Source: Polaribacter sp. SA4-12
Lineage (GTDB): Bacteria; Bacteroidota; Bacteroidia; Flavobacteriales; Flavobacteriaceae
Direction of reading: 5' to 3'
Length of the DNA stretch: 64,000 nt
Assembly (NCBI RefSeq): GCF_002163675.1
Contig: NZ_CP019334.1
Location: forward strand, 1,188,001 to 1,252,000
Part shown: positions 25,639 through 33,710 of the stretch, piece by piece
Layout of the letters: the number at the start of each line of letters is the position of its first letter
How positions within the stretch are numbered: position 1 is the stretch's first letter
Notes under the pieces: model-generated
Databases searched by the model: none
Seen by the model: the letters and a program-made list of their open reading frames with translations, nothing else
What the model was told of the DNA's origin: nothing
Made by a program: the position numbers and the translations under genes

Positions 25639-26388
25639 ATGAAAGAATTAACAGCTGTTTTAGTAGATGACATGCCTATTGCATTAGAAATGTTAGAAAA
25701 TGACATTGTTAACAATCATCCAGAAATTAAAATTACAGGAAAAGCAAAATCTGTTGTTGAAGCTGCAAAATTATTACGAAAAAATCAACCTGACATTCTG
25801 TTTCTAGATATTATGTTAGGCGATGGAACAGGATTTGATATTTTAGAAATTTTCCCTGATTTAAGATCGAAAATTATCTTTGTAACTGCAAGTGATGCTT
25901 TTGCTATAAAAGCTTTTAAATTTGCTGCGATAGATTATATTCTAAAACCTTATTCTGACGAAGATTTAGCCATTTCAATAGAAAAAGCACAAAGTCAAAT
26001 TCAACCAGATAAGCAACAATTAAATGTATTACAAGAAGCTGTAACAGCTCCAAACAACAAGCCTAGTAAAATTTCTTTACATACTTCAGAAAAAATAATT
26101 GTTGTTAATATTGATGATATTATTCGTTGTAAATCCGATAATAATTATACTACTTTTCACTTTAAAGACAAGTCTAAAATATTAGTTTCTAAAACACTGA
26201 AACATTATGCAGATATGTTAAAGGAAGTCAATTTTTTAAGAGTACATCAGAGTCATTTAGTAAACACAAAATACATTAAAGAGTTTATAAAATCTGATGG
26301 TGGCTACTTAATTCTTACGGACAATTCTAATGTTCCTGTTTCTGTAAGAAAACGAAATGAAGTTTTAGAAGTTCTAAATTCTTATTAA
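25639..26388 (+). CDS. LytTR-family response regulator
   Basis: A 249-aa regulator. The receiver domain has DDM at the N-terminus, phospho-acceptor Asp in LFLDIMLGDG (about 56) and Lys in YILKPYSD (about 106). The LytTR DNA-binding domain (about 150-249) has the usual IIRCKSDNNYTTFH and FLRVHQSHLVNTKYI motifs. It is the cognate partner of the LytS-type kinase, separated only by the metallophosphoesterase gene. A strong terminator follows at 26402. Confidence 0.93.
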   Translation: MKELTAVLVDDMPIALEMLENDIVNNHPEIKITGKAKSVVEAAKLLRKNQPDILFLDIMLGDGTGFDILEIFPDLRSKIIFVTASDAFAIKAFKFAAIDYILKPYSDEDLAISIEKAQSQIQPDKQQLNVLQEAVTAPNNKPSKISLHTSEKIIVVNIDDIIRCKSDNNYTTFHFKDKSKILVSKTLKHYADMLKEVNFLRVHQSHLVNTKYIKEFIKSDGGYLILTDNSNVPVSVRKRNEVLEVLNSY

Positions 26389-26401
26389 AAACGTCTAGTA
26401 C

Positions 26402-26441
26402 AAAAATAGAATCCTTCTCTAATGAGAAGGATTCTATTTTT
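26402..26441 (+). terminator. Terminator of the LytS-MPE-LytTR operon
   Basis: AAATAGAATCCTTCTC / GAGAAGGATTCTATTT stem, 4-nt loop, T-rich tail. Confidence 0.85.
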
Positions 26442-26459
26442 GGATGGAAGACGAGACTT
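26440..26459 (-). repeat. Partial copy of the tRNA-His 3' end
   Basis: TTGGATGGAAGACGAGACTT matches the tRNA-His 3' end complement (TTGGGTGGAAGACGGGACTC, 26558-26577) except for a few transitions. It lies about 118 bp from the real gene, and both copies follow a strong hairpin plus T-run. It is a possible vestige of an attachment site or a local duplication. Confidence 0.5.
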
Positions 26460-26521
26460 CTTTCGACTGCGCTCAAGATAAACTACTCTTCCCTTTTTAA
26501 TCTTAAAAAAAAGTATAGAAA

Positions 26522-26557
26522 CAAAAAAAGCTTCTTATTTCTAAGAAGCTTTGTTTT
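26522..26557 (-). terminator. Terminator downstream of tRNA-His
   Basis: AAGCTTCTTA / TAAGAAGCTT stem with A- and T-runs on both sides, 3-4 nt beyond the tRNA 3' end on the minus strand. Confidence 0.8.
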
Positions 26558-26560
26558 TTG

Positions 26561-26635
26561 GGTGGAAGACGGGACTCGAACCCGCGACACTCGGTACCAC
26601 AAACCGATACTCTAACCAACTGAGCTACAACCACC
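26561..26635 (-). tRNA. tRNA-His (GTG)
   Basis: A cloverleaf can be drawn on the minus strand: D stem GCTC/GAGT, anticodon stem TCGGT/ACCGA with loop TTGTGGT (anticodon GTG), T arm GCGGG-TTCGAGT-CCCGT. The extra 5' G (G-1) faces C73, the His identity pair. The acceptor stem GTGGTTG / CTTCCAC has two adjacent T-T mismatches (5-68, 6-67). CCA is not encoded. Confidence 0.93.
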
Positions 26636-26650
26636 ATATAATTGCGGCTG

Positions 26651-26680
26651 CAAATATAATTCTTATTTTCAATATACAAA
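26651..26680 (-). promoter_or_regulatory. tRNA-His promoter
   Basis: On the minus strand TTTG (26680-26677), an 18-nt spacer and TATATTTG (26658-26651) match the Bacteroidota TTTG / TAnnTTTG promoter very well, 15 nt upstream of the tRNA 5' end. Confidence 0.65.
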
Positions 26681-26689
26681 AATAAATCT

Positions 26690-27406
26690 TTAAATTAATT
26701 CACTTAATTTTTCAACCGCTACGTAACGTTCTGAGGTAAAACCTTCTGCATAATCTACTCCAATCAGCCTACCTAAATCTTTTGCTCTATAATCAATACT
26801 TTCTGTAAAATTCTTACTTGTAATCAGTGTTTCGGGCTCATTACTAGTCGGGTCATAGAACTGAGAAGTATATGCTAATACCGATTTCTTTTTAACATCC
26901 ATAAAACCAGTAACATTAACTACAAAATCTGGTTCAATATTTTTCCATTGAATGTAATGATACACCAATTTTGGTCTCCATTTTTCTTGTTGCTCTCCTC
27001 CTGTTTCAGTTTCTATTTTTAATAATCCACTTAAAAAACAAGCGTCAGAAACCAAATTACTTCCTTTTGGATGATCAATATGTCTATCATCAATAGCATT
27101 ACATAAAACTATTTCTGGTTGATACTTTCGTATCATTTTTACAATTTCTAATTGATGTTGCTTGTCGTTGATAAAAAACCCATCTGCAAAACGTAAGTTT
27201 TCACGAACAGAAACTCCTAAAATCTTAGCTGAATTTGCTGCTTCCTGATCTCTTATGGCTGCAGAACCTCGTGTTCCTAATTCACCTCTGGTTAAATCTA
27301 CAATACCAACTTTTTTACCTAAAGAAATTTCTTTTGCAATAGTTCCTCCACAACCTAATTCTACATCATCAGGATGAGCTCCAAATGCTAAAATATCTAA
27401 TTTCAT
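26690..27406 (-). CDS. bshB1: Bacillithiol biosynthesis deacetylase BshB1
   Basis: A 238-aa zinc-dependent LmbE/PIG-L-type deacetylase that converts GlcNAc-malate to GlcN-malate in bacillithiol synthesis. The metal-binding motif FGAHPDDVELGCGGT (His11, Asp14), the DLTRGELGTRGSAAIR loop and the second metal motif NAIDDRHIDHPKG are typical of BshB1 rather than BshB2. Other bsh genes are not in the window, which is usual for flavobacteria. It is monocistronic, upstream of tRNA-His on the same strand. Confidence 0.93.
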   Translation of the reverse strand: MKLDILAFGAHPDDVELGCGGTIAKEISLGKKVGIVDLTRGELGTRGSAAIRDQEAANSAKILGVSVRENLRFADGFFINDKQHQLEIVKMIRKYQPEIVLCNAIDDRHIDHPKGSNLVSDACFLSGLLKIETETGGEQQEKWRPKLVYHYIQWKNIEPDFVVNVTGFMDVKKKSVLAYTSQFYDPTSNEPETLITSKNFTESIDYRAKDLGRLIGVDYAEGFTSERYVAVEKLSELI

Positions 27407-28010
27407 ATAATTCTTATGTTTTTTACTTTCTTGCTTTTCACTTAAAATAAAGTCAATAACTAACTCCTAAACTTACAAATTAGCATTGGTATTTTAAAAA
27501 ATAAAAACAACTTTTAATCTTTGTTCTTAAAGTCAAAAATAACCTTTTTAAAAAGATTATATAGAAAGCTTCTAAATCAATTTATTATTGTTTTTTAAAA
27601 TACGAAAAAGATTGTAAAAATTAGCTGATCTTAATCATTTTTATCAATTAAAAAAGGCTTTAAATTTACTTCACAAAAACAAATATTTTTTACTCTAAAA
27701 GGGAAAGATTATGATTTTAATGATCATTATTCTTACAGTTACTATTCATTTATTTATTGGGAGTAAACACTCCCCAAATGCAATAGCTACAAACTCAATA
27801 ACGGGTATATTTCTTTGTAATCCCTCAACATCAACAACATTTTTTAAATCTATTAGAACCATTGCAAATAGAATGATTATAAATTCTAGAGGTTCTAAAA
27901 TAATCAGGAACCTAAAAACGTAGCGTTCCTAATTTAATATTATTGTGAATTTTAATATTAGTGCCAATAATTTGGCGATTTTAAATAAATAATTTTTAAA
28001 AAATTCGATT
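27407..28010. other. 604-bp intergenic stretch without a confident gene
   Basis: AT-rich spacer between bshB1 and pckA. A 70-codon plus-strand frame (27711-27923) and an overlapping minus-strand frame with more protein-like composition (AMVLIDLKNVVDVEG, then IPVIEFVAIAFGECLLPINK) both lack convincing support. A palindrome GCCAATAATTTGGC (27962-27975) lies 35 bp before pckA and could be an operator. Confidence 0.4.
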
Positions 28011-29639
28011 ATGACAGAGTGTGCAATTATTCCAAAAAAATCAGATTTAGGAATTTACGGTATTAAAAATGTAACTTCTCATTGGAATCAATCCCCAGAA
28101 GAGTTACAGCAAATTACCTTAGAAAAAGGAATGGGTAGAGAAACCAATAACGGAACTTTAGCTATTAATACAGGTAAATTTACGGGGAGATCTCCACAAG
28201 ATAGGTTTATTGTAAAAGATGATTATACGGAAAATAAAGTTTGGTGGGGAAAAACAAACAAACCCGTTTCATCTGAAAATTTCGATAAACTACAAAATAA
28301 TATTGTAGACTATTTATCTAATAAAGAACTGTATATAAGAGATGGTTATGTATGTGCAGACCCGGTTTATAGAACAGATATTAGAACAATAGCAGAGTTA
28401 CCTTGGTCTATTTCTTTTGTCTTTAACATGTTCTTAAGACCTTCAGATGAAGAGTTAGAAAATTTTGAGGAAGATTGGTTGGTTTTATGTGCTCCTGGTT
28501 ATGTTTGTGACGATCCAAAAGCCTATGGTATTCGTCAAGGAAATTTTTCTATTATCAACTTTACAAAAAAAACAGTTTTAGTAGGTGGTTCTGGGTATAC
28601 AGGTGAAATAAAAAAAGGAGTATTTTCTGCTTTAAATTTAATTTTACCAATTGAAAAAAATGTTTTACCAATGCATTGTTCTGCAAATGTTGGTGAAGAT
28701 GGAGATACTGCCATTTTCTTTGGATTATCAGGTACAGGAAAAACAACTTTATCTGCAGATCCTTCAAGAAAATTAATTGGTGATGATGAACATGGTTGGA
28801 CCGCAGAAAACAACATTTTTAATTTTGAAGGTGGCTGTTATGCAAAAGTCATCGATTTATCAGAAGAAAAAGAACCCGATATTTTTAGAGCGATTAAGCC
28901 AGGTGCTTTATTAGAAAATGTAGTTTTTAACGAAGATGGTGATATCGATTTTATGGATGGAACAATTACACAAAACACACGTGTTAGTTACCCAATTTAT
29001 CACATAGATAACATTGCAAAACCTTCTTTTGCAGACAACCCTAAAAACATTTTCTTTTTAACTTGTGATGCTTTTGGTGTTTTACCTCCAATATCTAAAT
29101 TAACTCCTGGGCAAGCTGCGTACCACTTTATATCTGGTTATACTGCAAAAGTAGCGGGTACTGAGGCTGGTATTACAGAACCTGTACCATCATTTTCTGC
29201 TTGTTTTGGCGAACCTTTTATGCCATTACATCCAACAAAATATGCAGAAATGCTAAGTTCTAAAATGACCGATGCAGGCGTTAATGTTTGGCTAATTAAT
29301 ACAGGTTGGTCTGGTGGACCATATGGCGTAGGTTCTAGAATAAAATTAAAATATACGAGAACAATGATTTCTGAAATATTAAAAGGTAGTTTAGACAATG
29401 TTGAATTCGAACAACATCCAATCTTTGGTTTATTTATGCCAAAATACTGTCCTAATGTACCAATTGAAATATTAGATCCAATGAACACTTGGTTACAAAA
29501 AGGAGCTTACATTGGCAAAGCAATTCATTTAGCACATTTCTTCCACTTAAACTTCGAAAAATTTGCAAATGAAGCTTCAGATCAGATAATAGAAGGTGGT
29601 CCATTAATTGATGAACATCATCAATTAAGTCACATGTAA
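28011..29639 (+). CDS. pckA: Phosphoenolpyruvate carboxykinase (ATP)
   Basis: A 542-aa gluconeogenic enzyme converting oxaloacetate and ATP to PEP, CO2 and ADP. The kinase-1a P-loop GLSGTGKTTLSAD, the kinase-2/metal site LIGDDEHGW and the substrate loop TGKFTGRSPQDRFIV are all present and intact; IKLKYTRTMI lies near the C-terminus. The length is canonical. It is monocistronic, and its terminator hairpin overlaps the 3' end of the convergent gene. Confidence 0.97.
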   Translation: MTECAIIPKKSDLGIYGIKNVTSHWNQSPEELQQITLEKGMGRETNNGTLAINTGKFTGRSPQDRFIVKDDYTENKVWWGKTNKPVSSENFDKLQNNIVDYLSNKELYIRDGYVCADPVYRTDIRTIAELPWSISFVFNMFLRPSDEELENFEEDWLVLCAPGYVCDDPKAYGIRQGNFSIINFTKKTVLVGGSGYTGEIKKGVFSALNLILPIEKNVLPMHCSANVGEDGDTAIFFGLSGTGKTTLSADPSRKLIGDDEHGWTAENNIFNFEGGCYAKVIDLSEEKEPDIFRAIKPGALLENVVFNEDGDIDFMDGTITQNTRVSYPIYHIDNIAKPSFADNPKNIFFLTCDAFGVLPPISKLTPGQAAYHFISGYTAKVAGTEAGITEPVPSFSACFGEPFMPLHPTKYAEMLSSKMTDAGVNVWLINTGWSGGPYGVGSRIKLKYTRTMISEILKGSLDNVEFEQHPIFGLFMPKYCPNVPIEILDPMNTWLQKGAYIGKAIHLAHFFHLNFEKFANEASDQIIEGGPLIDEHHQLSHM

Positions 29640-29658
29640 GTTTTCGTATAATTTTATA

Positions 29659-30828
29659 CTATAAAAGCAAAGAGTCTAACTCTTTGCCTTTTTTTATGGC
29701 TTGTTCTATATCGGCAATTAAATCTTTCGTTTCTTCTATACCTACAGAAAAACGAATTAATCCATCTTTAATTCCTCTTGCCAAACGCTCTTCTTCACTT
29801 AATAAGGCATGCGTTGTTTGTACAGGACTTACTGTAGTACTTTCTAATCCGGCTAAACTCATTGATGGTTTTATCAGTTTTAAATTATTCTGAAATTCCA
29901 TAGCATCAATTCCTTCTGATAACTCAAAAGACAACATTGCACCAAAACCTAGCATTTGTTTTGCCGCAATTTCAAAACCTGGATGATTTGTTAGACCAGG
30001 ATAATATACTGTATCTATATTCTCGTTTCTATCTAAATAATTCGCCATTTCTTGCGCATTTTTCGTCTGCTCTTTTACACGTAAGTTTAATGTTTTTAGA
30101 CTTCTTTCTAATAACCAAACTGTTTGATCGCTTAAATTACCTCCAAAATTGATAGCAGTTTTCCAAATTTGTTCAATATGTTCTTTGGATGCAGCTATTG
30201 CTCCTGCAGAAATATCTGAATGACCTCCCATATATTTCGTTGCAGAATGTAACATAATATCAATTCCGAAATCTACTGGATTCTGATTGATGGGTGACGC
30301 AAACGTGTTGTCAATCATCGTTAGAATTCCGTGTTCTTTAGCCAACCCAGAAATAGCTTTCATATCTGTAATTCCTAATAACGGATTCGAAGGCGTTTCT
30401 ATATATAAAACTTTGGTATTTTCTTTAATTAAAGACCTAAAATCTTCCACTTTATCAGATTCTGTAAAAGAATATTCAATCCCGAATTTTTCAAATTCAG
30501 AAACAATAAAATTATACGTTCCTCCATAAATAACTTGCTGTACCACAACATGATCTCCTTTTTGTAAAAAAGCAAATAAAGCTGCCGAAATAGCTGCCAT
30601 TCCAGAACCAAAAATCAATGCATCTTCCGTTTTTTCTAAAGCCGCAATTTTCTTGTGCAACATTTCTTGATTTGGCGTATTAAAATAACGTGGATAACGT
30701 TTTACATCTACACCATCAAACGCATAGGAAGTTGAAGTATATATTGGAGAAACTGCTCCTTTAAACTGTTCATCCTTTACTTCGCCAACGTGAACACAAG
30801 TTGTGTTTATTCCTAGTTTTTTATTCAT
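29659..30828 (-). CDS. Trans-sulfuration PLP enzyme (cystathionine gamma-synthase/lyase type)
   Basis: A 389-aa PLP enzyme of the Cys/Met metabolism family. The internal-aldimine Lys lies in HSATKYMGGHSDISAG (about 198), with upstream PLP contacts in IFGSGMAAIS and YIETPSNPLLGITD. The C-terminal SLAGLESTTVSP and GLIRFSVGIEE are family signatures. MetB, MetC, cystathionine gamma-lyase and methionine gamma-lyase are not safely separable by eye; a gamma-synthase or gamma-lyase is most likely. Its start overlaps the stop of the upstream lipoprotein gene by 8 nt, suggesting co-transcription. Confidence 0.88.
   Translation of the reverse strand: MNKKLGINTTCVHVGEVKDEQFKGAVSPIYTSTSYAFDGVDVKRYPRYFNTPNQEMLHKKIAALEKTEDALIFGSGMAAISAALFAFLQKGDHVVVQQVIYGGTYNFIVSEFEKFGIEYSFTESDKVEDFRSLIKENTKVLYIETPSNPLLGITDMKAISGLAKEHGILTMIDNTFASPINQNPVDFGIDIMLHSATKYMGGHSDISAGAIAASKEHIEQIWKTAINFGGNLSDQTVWLLERSLKTLNLRVKEQTKNAQEMANYLDRNENIDTVYYPGLTNHPGFEIAAKQMLGFGAMLSFELSEGIDAMEFQNNLKLIKPSMSLAGLESTTVSPVQTTHALLSEEERLARGIKDGLIRFSVGIEETKDLIADIEQAIKKGKELDSLLL
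29664..29695 (+). terminator. pckA terminator overlapping the convergent coding end
   Basis: GCAAAGAGT-CTA-ACTCTTTGC followed by CTTTTTTT. The stem lies inside the last codons of the minus-strand gene ending at 29659. Confidence 0.75.
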
Positions 30829-31456
30829 ATTCTATTAATGTAAAAGTTGATGAAAAATAATATTTTTTATTCTGTTTATACACTGAACAATTAAAAGTGT
30901 CTTTTGTAATTAAATTAACCACATCAAATTGGTCTATTAAATATTGAGATTCTTTTTCTACATCCAAAATTTTATATTTTGTTGTATCAATAGTATTTCT
31001 ATAATTTATTGTTTCAGATTTTTTTAACCCTAAGATAAAATTCCTCCAACTTACATTTCCTTCATCACAAACATCGTTTTTCTGCAGATTTATATCTTGC
31101 CAAACCAATTCATAAATTGAATCACTTAATTCTAAAGCATCCTTTTCTAAATATTTGTCATACTTAGTCACCCTATCTAAAGTATCAATTACAGTTAAAA
31201 TGTTTTCATTAGAATTATAAAAAATAATTTCTTCAGGGTTTATTGGAGGAATATCAATTTGATAATAAATTGTTGTGTCATTCATTTTCTTACCAATCAA
31301 AATAACATCAACACCAAAACTTCTTTTATAACCGCCATCATACAAATCACCACAAGAAACATCTTTAGTTACTTCAAAAGGCAAAATAGAAATTTGTTTT
31401 TTCTCACAAGAAGAAAGAGACAAAGCCACAACCAACAAACAAATAAACTTTTTCAC
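30821..31456 (-). CDS. Lipoprotein of unknown function
   Basis: A 211-aa protein with a clear lipobox (LLVVALSLSSC, Cys17) and a mature domain lacking recognisable motifs. It has two Cys pairs (DVSCGDLYDGG, NDVCDEGNVSW) and many Tyr/Asp/Ile, consistent with a small beta-rich domain. It overlaps the downstream trans-sulfuration gene by 8 nt. No functional link is evident. Confidence 0.7.
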   Translation of the reverse strand: MKKFICLLVVALSLSSCEKKQISILPFEVTKDVSCGDLYDGGYKRSFGVDVILIGKKMNDTTIYYQIDIPPINPEEIIFYNSNENILTVIDTLDRVTKYDKYLEKDALELSDSIYELVWQDINLQKNDVCDEGNVSWRNFILGLKKSETINYRNTIDTTKYKILDVEKESQYLIDQFDVVNLITKDTFNCSVYKQNKKYYFSSTFTLIEYE

Positions 31457-31532
31457 AAATAAACTTTTTTACATCTGCCAAATTAAGAAAATCAAATCTA
31501 TATATTATCTATAATTTCAATATCTTCGTTTT

Positions 31533-32228
31533 ATGATATCAGTTTTACTCGTCGGGAAAGGAAATGTTGCCACACATTTATACAATACTTTTTTAAGTGT
31601 TGATACTATTGTGTTTACACAAATCAGTTCTAGGAAGTTAGAACATATTCCGAAAGCAGACATTACAATTATTGCAGTTTCTGATGATGCAATTGCCGAA
31701 GTTTCATCAAAAATTAAAAACCCTTTTGTTGTGCATACATCTGGATCTTGCTCTATCAATGAATTAAAAAACGCAACAAACAAAGGTGTTTTTTATATGC
31801 TACAAACTTTTTCTAAAGATAAAAAAGTCGATTTTAATGAAGTTCCCTTTTGTTTAGAAGCTGATAATGAAAGTAATTACTTATTACTTGAAGAATTAGC
31901 GAAATTAATTGGTAAAAAAATATACGCTGTAAATTCGGAACAACGTAAAGCATTGCATGTTGCCGCTGTGTTTGTAAATAACTTTACAAATCATATGTAT
32001 AAAATTGGGAACGATGTTTGCAATGAATATCATGTGCCCTTTGAAATTCTGCAACCTTTAATTAAAGAAACAGCTTTAAAAATTGAAACTTTATCACCAG
32101 AAAAAGCACAAACAGGACCTGCAATTAGAAACGATAAAAGAACAATAAAAAATCATTTAGATTTGCTAAATAACGAGCAACAAAAAATCTATAAAATCAT
32201 TACAAAATCAATCCAGAATGGAAATTAG
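31533..32228 (+). CDS. Rossmann-like and DUF2520 domain protein
   Basis: A 231-aa NAD(P)-binding-fold protein related to pyrroline-5-carboxylate reductase/6-phosphogluconate dehydrogenase. The nucleotide-binding start is VLLVGKGNVATHLYN, followed by TIIAVSDDAIAEVS and FVVHTSGSCSINEL. The DUF2520 C-terminal domain has the Asn-rich helix VFVNNFTNHMYKIG. The exact reaction is unknown. It overlaps kdsC by 11 nt, a pairing common in flavobacteria. Confidence 0.88.
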   Translation: MISVLLVGKGNVATHLYNTFLSVDTIVFTQISSRKLEHIPKADITIIAVSDDAIAEVSSKIKNPFVVHTSGSCSINELKNATNKGVFYMLQTFSKDKKVDFNEVPFCLEADNESNYLLLEELAKLIGKKIYAVNSEQRKALHVAAVFVNNFTNHMYKIGNDVCNEYHVPFEILQPLIKETALKIETLSPEKAQTGPAIRNDKRTIKNHLDLLNNEQQKIYKIITKSIQNGN

Positions 32229-32745
32229 TTACAAACAGTTATTACCTAAAATAAACACTTTAATTTTTGATGTAGATGGAGTTCTTACAAACGGAATGGT
32301 AACTATTATGCCAGATGGTGAGTTGGTTAGACATATGAATATTAAGGATGGTTACGCTTTAAAAACGGCAGTAGACAAAGGCCTTAATGTTTGTATTATT
32401 TCTGGCGGAAAAAATGAAGGAGTAAGAACTCGATTGGCAAATTTAGGAATAAAGGATATTTATTTAGGCGCTCATGATAAGATTAAACAATACAAAGAAT
32501 TGGTAGAAAAGTATAATTTAAAACCTGAAAATGTGTTGTATATGGGAGATGATATTCCTGATTATCCAGTAATGAAATTAGTAGGTTTACCTTCTTGCCC
32601 AAATGATGCTGCTCCAGAAATACAAGGAATTTCTAAATATATTTCTTACAAAAAAGGTGGTGAAGGTTGTGTTAGAGATGTTATTGAACAAGTTCTAAGA
32701 GTACAAGGTAAATGGGAAAATAATTTTAATGCTCAGTACGATTAA
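32218..32745 (+). CDS. kdsC: KdsC-like HAD phosphatase
   Basis: A 175-aa C0-type HAD phosphatase, probably 3-deoxy-D-manno-octulosonate 8-phosphate phosphatase for the Kdo branch of LPS synthesis. It has the nucleophile/acid pair in LIFDVDGVLTNG (Asp18, Asp20), the motif II region CIISGGKNEGV and the motif III GDDIPDYPVMKLVG. There is no cap domain, as expected for the tetrameric KdsC type. Its start lies inside the DUF2520 gene, so expression is coupled. Confidence 0.88.
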   Translation: MEISYKQLLPKINTLIFDVDGVLTNGMVTIMPDGELVRHMNIKDGYALKTAVDKGLNVCIISGGKNEGVRTRLANLGIKDIYLGAHDKIKQYKELVEKYNLKPENVLYMGDDIPDYPVMKLVGLPSCPNDAAPEIQGISKYISYKKGGEGCVRDVIEQVLRVQGKWENNFNAQYD

Positions 32746-32746
32746 T

Positions 32747-33175
32747 ATGAAAACAAAAATTACTACTATATTAATATTGTTAATTACAGTTTTTATGAAT
32801 GCTCAAACAGTTGTTGGAAAATGGAACTCAAGAGATGAAAAAACCGGAGAAATAGATTCTGTTGTTGAAATCTATGAAAAAAACGAAAAAGTTTTTGCAA
32901 AAATAATTGACATTACTGACCCTAAAAAGAAAGTTGCTCTTTGTACTTTATGCACAGGAAGTAAAAAAGACAAACCAGCATTAGGTATGCATATTTTGTA
33001 TAAATTAGAGCAAAAAAGCAATAATAAATGGTCTGGTGGTTATGGCTTAGACCCTAGAAAAGGAAATTATTTTAATGTTTATATAAAATTAGTAAAACCG
33101 AATAAGTTAAAAGTAAGAGGGTATGCAGGTATTCCTCTTTTTGGTAAAACTATTTATTGGGAAAGAGTTCAATAA
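32747..33175 (+). CDS. DUF2147 exported protein, copy 1
   Basis: A 142-aa exported protein starting MKTKITTILILLITVFMNAQ, a signal peptide cleaved after NAQ or nearby. The mature protein is a small beta-barrel-like domain with the DUF2147 pattern VVGKWNSRDEKTGEIDSVVE, a C-x2-C pair (ALCTLCTGS) and GYGLDPRKGNYF. I prefer the ATG at 32747, one base after the kdsC stop, over the upstream ATG at 32729 because it gives a clean signal peptide. The function is unknown, possibly lipocalin-like binding. Confidence 0.82.
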   Translation: MKTKITTILILLITVFMNAQTVVGKWNSRDEKTGEIDSVVEIYEKNEKVFAKIIDITDPKKKVALCTLCTGSKKDKPALGMHILYKLEQKSNNKWSGGYGLDPRKGNYFNVYIKLVKPNKLKVRGYAGIPLFGKTIYWERVQ

Positions 33176-33234
33176 CCAATATTACAATTTTTTATAAACA
33201 CATTATCAATACGAATACAAAACAATAAAAAATT

Positions 33235-33663
33235 ATGAAAAAATCAATTTTTACTTTAGCACTATTAATGTTTGCAGTAACAATAAATGCACAATCAATT
33301 TTAGGTAATTGGAAAACAGTTGATGATGAAACTGGTGAAACTAAATCTATCGTTAACCTTTATGAAGAAAACGGTGAAATTTATGGTAAGGTTCTTAAAG
33401 TATTAAACAAAGATCGTCAAGATGCTGTTTGTGATAAATGTGAAGGAGATAAAAAAGATAAATTGATCTTAGGGATGGTAATTGTTGAAGGGATGAAAAA
33501 GAAAGGTGACGAATATAAAAATGGTACAATTTTAGATCCTCAAAAAGGAAAAGAATATGATTGTAAAATTTGGTTAGACGAAGACAATAAGAACAAGCTG
33601 AATGTAAGAGGTTATATTGCCTTTTTATATCGTACACAAAACTGGTATCGTGCAATTGAATAG
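33235..33663 (+). CDS. DUF2147 exported protein, copy 2
   Basis: A 142-aa paralogue of the preceding protein with the same architecture: signal peptide ending TINAQ, SILGNWKTVDDETGETKSIV, C-x2-C in DAVCDKCEGD, and GTILDPQKGKEYDCKIW. Identity is moderate, so the duplication is old. It lies 59 nt downstream of copy 1, probably in the same transcript with kdsC. The conserved Cys pair suggests a disulfide or metal site. Confidence 0.82.
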   Translation: MKKSIFTLALLMFAVTINAQSILGNWKTVDDETGETKSIVNLYEENGEIYGKVLKVLNKDRQDAVCDKCEGDKKDKLILGMVIVEGMKKKGDEYKNGTILDPQKGKEYDCKIWLDEDNKNKLNVRGYIAFLYRTQNWYRAIE

Positions 33664-33710
33664 CTTTTACTATTAATTACAAATACCGTATCAATACGAA
33701 TATAAAAAAC

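Noticed and set aside
27711..27923. A 70-codon plus-strand frame upstream of pckA
   Set aside because: Low-complexity composition (TNSITGIFLCNPSTSTT...), no family I know, and the opposite strand carries an equally protein-like overlapping frame; neither is convincing.
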